From the NCBI RefSeq assembly GCF_036231965.1, contig NZ_CP109499.1, positions 5,084,001-5,148,000 of the forward strand: a stretch of 64,000 nucleotides of DNA, written 5' to 3'. Both the position numbers and the translations under genes were made by a program. This DNA is from Streptomyces sp. NBC_01428. Its GTDB lineage: Bacteria; Actinomycetota; Actinomycetes; Streptomycetales; Streptomycetaceae. The notes beneath the pieces are model-generated. The model did no database searches and was not told the DNA's origin. It worked only from the letters and a program-made list of their open reading frames with translations. Shown piece after piece: positions 61,351 through 64,000 of the stretch (within the stretch, counting starts at the first letter, position 1; each line of letters begins with the position of its first letter).

Positions 61351-61602
61351 TCAGGAGCTCGCGGCGCGCGCCCTGCGGCGGCCCTCCGCGGCGGATCGCA
61401 GCACGCCGGCGGCCGCCAGTAGGAAGCCGACCCCCATGAGCATGCTCAGCCCGAACATGTAGGTCGGAAAAGGATTCGTGCCGAGGAACAGCGGTGCCAC
61501 CGTGACCAGTGTGGCCACGGCTCCGATGAAGAACACGATGGCACCGGCACGGATCAGCCGGTCTCCGGCTTCGCGGGAATTCGCTTGGGTTTTGTCACGC
61601 AC
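61351..61602 (-). CDS. Small membrane protein
   Basis: From the GTG at 61602 the product has 83 residues, with a basic N-terminus, helices at about 18-38 (AGAIVFFIGAVATLVTVAPLF) and 47-69, and a basic tail RRRARAASS. The family is not recognised. It is convergent with the HAD gene. Confidence 0.7.
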   Translation of the reverse strand: MRDKTQANSREAGDRLIRAGAIVFFIGAVATLVTVAPLFLGTNPFPTYMFGLSMLMGVGFLLAAAGVLRSAAEGRRRARAASS

Positions 61603-61812
61603 TCGACCAGGGTAGTTCCCTGCGCGAAGGAACAATCCGGCGACGTCTTGTCACCGGCCGCCGGACCATTAGCCTTGGTACCGGCGGGTCGGGCGACCCG
61701 CTGTCGTGCTATCCGGGGCCGTTTCACGGGCAGTTGCCCCTGCAACGACCCGAGCGGTCTCCCGACGATTCTCCCGAGCAGTTCCCGACGAGTACGAGGA
61801 CGAGGACAGACG

Positions 61813-61845
61813 GTGCCAACGGGCAAGCTGAAGCCGGTCACCTAG
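61813..61845 (+). pseudogene. Truncated 5' end of a cold-shock gene, probable integration junction
   Basis: GAGGACGAGGACAGACG forms a good ribosome-binding site before a GTG at 61813, and the first codons read VPTGK. That is the exact start of the longer Streptomyces CspB/CspD-type cold-shock proteins (VPTGKVKWFN). After five codons the similarity stops (LKPVT, then TAG at 61843) and the integrase gene follows 28 bp later. I infer that a serine-integrase element inserted here, leaving this stub and carrying the rest of the gene to its far end outside the window. The crossover core is probably within or next to GGCAAG. Confidence 0.6.
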
Positions 61846-61873
61846 GCACACAAACTCCGCTAGCCTCCCCGCC

Positions 61874-63490
61874 ATGACACCTGGTCTGCGATACCTCTCG
61901 TGCCTGCGCCTGTCTGCGGACTCGGACGGCTCCACGTCCATCGAGTGGCAACGGGGCGTCATCCGACACCACGTCAGTTCCCCGCTCCTGTCCGGCGTCC
62001 TGGTGGGTGAGGCGGAGGACACAGACGTCTCAGGGTCCATCTCCCCGTTCAAGCGTCCCAAGCTGGGCATGTGGCTTACTGCCCGCGCCAATGAGTTCGA
62101 CGTGATCATCGCGGCCAGGATGGACAGGCTCACCCGTCGCTCAATGCACTTCAATGAGCTACTTGAATGGGCGCAGCAGAACGGCAAGTTCATTGTCTGC
62201 GTAGAGGAAGGGTTCGACCTTTCCACCCCTCAGGGCAAGATGATGGCTCGCATGACTGCCGTCTTTGCTGAGGCTGAGTGGGACACGATCCAGGCACGCA
62301 TCCTGAACGGAGTGCAGAGCCGTTTGGAGAACCGTTCATGGCTCGTTGGGGCTCCGCCTACCGGCTACCGCATCAAAGCCGTAGAGGGAGGCAAGAGGAA
62401 GATTCTGGAGATTGACCAGGACTTCTATCCCTACGTGGAAGAGATCTTCTCTCGTGTCCGTGAGGGACAGTCCACACACCGAATCTCCCGTGACTTCAAC
62501 TCCCGTGGCGTACCCACATGGGGAGACCATCTGAGGAAGTTGAAAGGTGAGGAAACCAAGGGGACTCAGTGGCAGTCAACCATCATCAACAAGTTCATCC
62601 GCTCCTCTTGGGTCCCTGGTATCTACGCCTACAAGGGAGAGGCTGTATTGGATGACCAGGGAGAGCCTGTGATTCTCCCTGAGAAGTCCTTGGCAACGAT
62701 GGACGAGTGGACAGACCTGGTTGACAGGATCAAACCGGGCCCCAAAGCCTATACAGAGGGAACGCGAGTCAGCGCTAAGAGCCTTCTCTCTGGTATTGCG
62801 CGCTGTGGTAACTGCGGAGCTGTCGTTACGTCTCTTCTGAACTCCGGCCACGTCAGGAAGGATGGACAGAAGATCCCTGGACACAGGTATTACCGCTGCT
62901 CCAACAAGTTCAAGGGCGGAGCATGCACAACGGGTCTTTACGTACGTGCTGACACCCTGGACACGTGGGTTGAACAGGCAGTACGGGACAGCGTGGGTAC
63001 GTGGGACATCTACGAGCGTGCCGGAACGGGACCCTCTCAAGCAAGGGAACTCCAGGAAACCAGAGCGCGCCTTGAAAATCTGGAAGCAAAATACATTGCA
63101 GGGGAGTACGACGGAGAGGGACAGGAAGAGTCATACATGCGCATGCACAAGTCCCTTTCCGGAAAGGTCGCTCTACTGGCTAAACAGGAAGAAGGGAGGG
63201 CTGTATCCGCTCTCAATGCAACGGGTAATAAGTACGGGGAAGTCTGGGAGGCCAAAGACCAGGAAGACCGAAGGGAATTCCTCCGCACCTACCAAGTAAA
63301 GATCTGGGCGTGGGATAAGGGAACGGACGAGAGTGAAAGGGGAATGGTCATGGATCTGGGAGATATCCAGGTCATGGCCAATGAACTTGCGCTCTCGCGT
63401 CCTGGAAGGAAGAAAATGCAAAGAATGCTGATTAGCCACAACGTATCGGAAGGGCACCGCTTGAAGGCATTGAAATTTGCCAGCAAGTGA
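61874..63490 (+). CDS. Large serine recombinase (integrase)
   Basis: The 538-residue protein has the resolvase domain with catalytic Ser14 in CLRLSADSDGSTSIEWQRGVI and the conserved AARMDRLTRRSMHFNEL. A recombinase domain follows (GYRIKAVEGGKRKILEI, then SRGVPTWG and GIYAYKG), then a zinc ribbon CGNCG...YYRCSNKFKGGAC (~310-350). A coiled-coil motif sits within LQETRARLENLEAKYIAGEY, in the usual position for attachment-site selection. Codon use has many A/T third positions, unlike its neighbours, which shows recent acquisition from a phage or integrative element. Confidence 0.95.
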   Translation: MTPGLRYLSCLRLSADSDGSTSIEWQRGVIRHHVSSPLLSGVLVGEAEDTDVSGSISPFKRPKLGMWLTARANEFDVIIAARMDRLTRRSMHFNELLEWAQQNGKFIVCVEEGFDLSTPQGKMMARMTAVFAEAEWDTIQARILNGVQSRLENRSWLVGAPPTGYRIKAVEGGKRKILEIDQDFYPYVEEIFSRVREGQSTHRISRDFNSRGVPTWGDHLRKLKGEETKGTQWQSTIINKFIRSSWVPGIYAYKGEAVLDDQGEPVILPEKSLATMDEWTDLVDRIKPGPKAYTEGTRVSAKSLLSGIARCGNCGAVVTSLLNSGHVRKDGQKIPGHRYYRCSNKFKGGACTTGLYVRADTLDTWVEQAVRDSVGTWDIYERAGTGPSQARELQETRARLENLEAKYIAGEYDGEGQEESYMRMHKSLSGKVALLAKQEEGRAVSALNATGNKYGEVWEAKDQEDRREFLRTYQVKIWAWDKGTDESERGMVMDLGDIQVMANELALSRPGRKKMQRMLISHNVSEGHRLKALKFASK

Positions 63491-63547
63491 AAGGAGCGAA
63501 GAAATGACCCATCATTTGAGGGGATCCATTTCTTTATCTGTTCAATT

Positions 63548-63898
63548 GTGAATTCACTCCCTCTGTATTTAAGGCTCGAATTATGTCAGGGGGCGGCCCG
63601 CGCTGCAGTGCAGGACTTGAGGCGACAGCTTGACTGGCTGGCTTCTCAGGGTGTGCCGGCTGAGCACAGCTACGCCGACAAGAAGACCGCCACTGACTTC
63701 GAGCGTGAGGGACTGGCCTCTGTGCTCACCCAGCTCCGTTCGGTCAACGGCAAGAGTTGGGGACGTCCCAGGGAGATTGACCGTACGGCTGTCCTGGAAG
63801 ACCTCAAGGGCGGGATGAACGTCATGAATGGTGCTGCGAAGCACAGCGTTGGGCGAGCAACGGTCTTCCGTGTCAAGGCTGAAGCCAGGGAAGGCTGA
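63548..63898 (+). pseudogene. Degenerate small serine resolvase/invertase remnant
   Basis: The frame includes QDLRRQLDWLASQGVPAEH and YADKKTATDFEREGLASVL, which match the part of small resolvases after the catalytic serine. It then jumps to GRPREIDRTAVLEDLKGGM and the helix-turn-helix KHSVGRATVFRVKAEA of the C-terminal end. The N-terminal Y-x-R-V-S catalytic strand and about 80 central residues are missing, so it cannot be active as a recombinase. It may persist as a DNA-binding fragment. It lies 57 bp after the integrase. Confidence 0.6.
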
Positions 63899-64000
63899 GT
63901 CCCTGCACTGTCTCTGCGTCTCTGCCCTAACGGGTCGGGGCGCAGTCTCGTTTCCGGGCGTGATTAAGGCCGTGTGTGGCTGGGGAGACCCCGGATAAGG

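Overview
The window is about 64 kb of high-GC actinobacterial chromosome. Codon use, GTG starts, a TTA codon in a regulatory gene, DUF397/XRE pairs, mycothiol-type DinB-fold proteins, and DasR-, BldD- and Crp-type sites all point to Streptomyces. Gene content and order (cdgB, nagA-nagK, otsA/otsB, a lone groEL2) recall, from memory, the SCO4277-SCO4325 part of the S. coelicolor core chromosome. Only the last 2.2 kb looks foreign.

Layout. 1-5.2 kb: a minus-strand set of membrane and pilin-like proteins resembling parts of a type IV secretion/conjugation apparatus, with a divergent lytic-transglycosylase-like protein and a coiled/TPR-like protein. 5.4-16.6 kb: an ECF sigma factor, a large AfsR/SARP-type regulator with a TTA codon, a rhomboid-like membrane protein with a DAO-type flavoprotein, an MFS exporter coupled to a quinone-oxidoreductase-like gene, a flavin amine-oxidase-like protein and a pentapeptide-repeat protein. 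16.6-17.0 kb: an intergenic array of ~102-bp tandem repeats. 17-20.4 kb: a short M1 metallopeptidase lipoprotein, TerD, ArfB and a flavin reductase. 20.4-23.7 kb: cdgB (GAF-PAS-GGDEF), whose promoter carries a Crp-type and a BldD-type site, then a CBM35-like anchored protein.

23.7-28.4 kb: amino-sugar metabolism. A PfkB kinase, nagA and a ROK kinase (nagK) lie divergently from a sugar-binding lipoprotein, with two dre (DasR) sites in the shared promoter. A third site with the same 12-bp core lies in front of a distant cutC-like gene at 51.4 kb. 28.7-32.2 kb: compatible-solute and storage sugars (otsB, otsA, gpgS). 32.3-34.1 kb: a SAM-I riboswitch leading into a threonine-synthase-like gene translationally coupled to a MoaD/ThiS-like sulphur-carrier gene, which suggests sulphur-amino-acid rather than threonine synthesis. 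34.5-36.9 kb: a cold-shock protein and groEL2 with two CIRCE elements.

36.9-47.4 kb: a secreted PLD-like protein, an Old Yellow Enzyme, an XRE/DUF397 pair, small hypotheticals, and a murein-recycling set (RpiR/MurR regulator, murQ, PTS EIIBC). 47.4-61.6 kb: housekeeping and unknown genes, including a DinB-GNAT fusion, an MFS exporter, an HD hydrolase, CutC, a HelD-like helicase, an XPB-type helicase with a WYL-ending partner, and a HAD phosphatase.

61.8-64 kb: the start of an integrated element. A ribosome-binding site and the first five codons typical of a Streptomyces cold-shock gene are cut off and followed directly by a lower-GC large serine integrase and a degenerate small recombinase. 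This looks like an attachment site inside a cold-shock gene.
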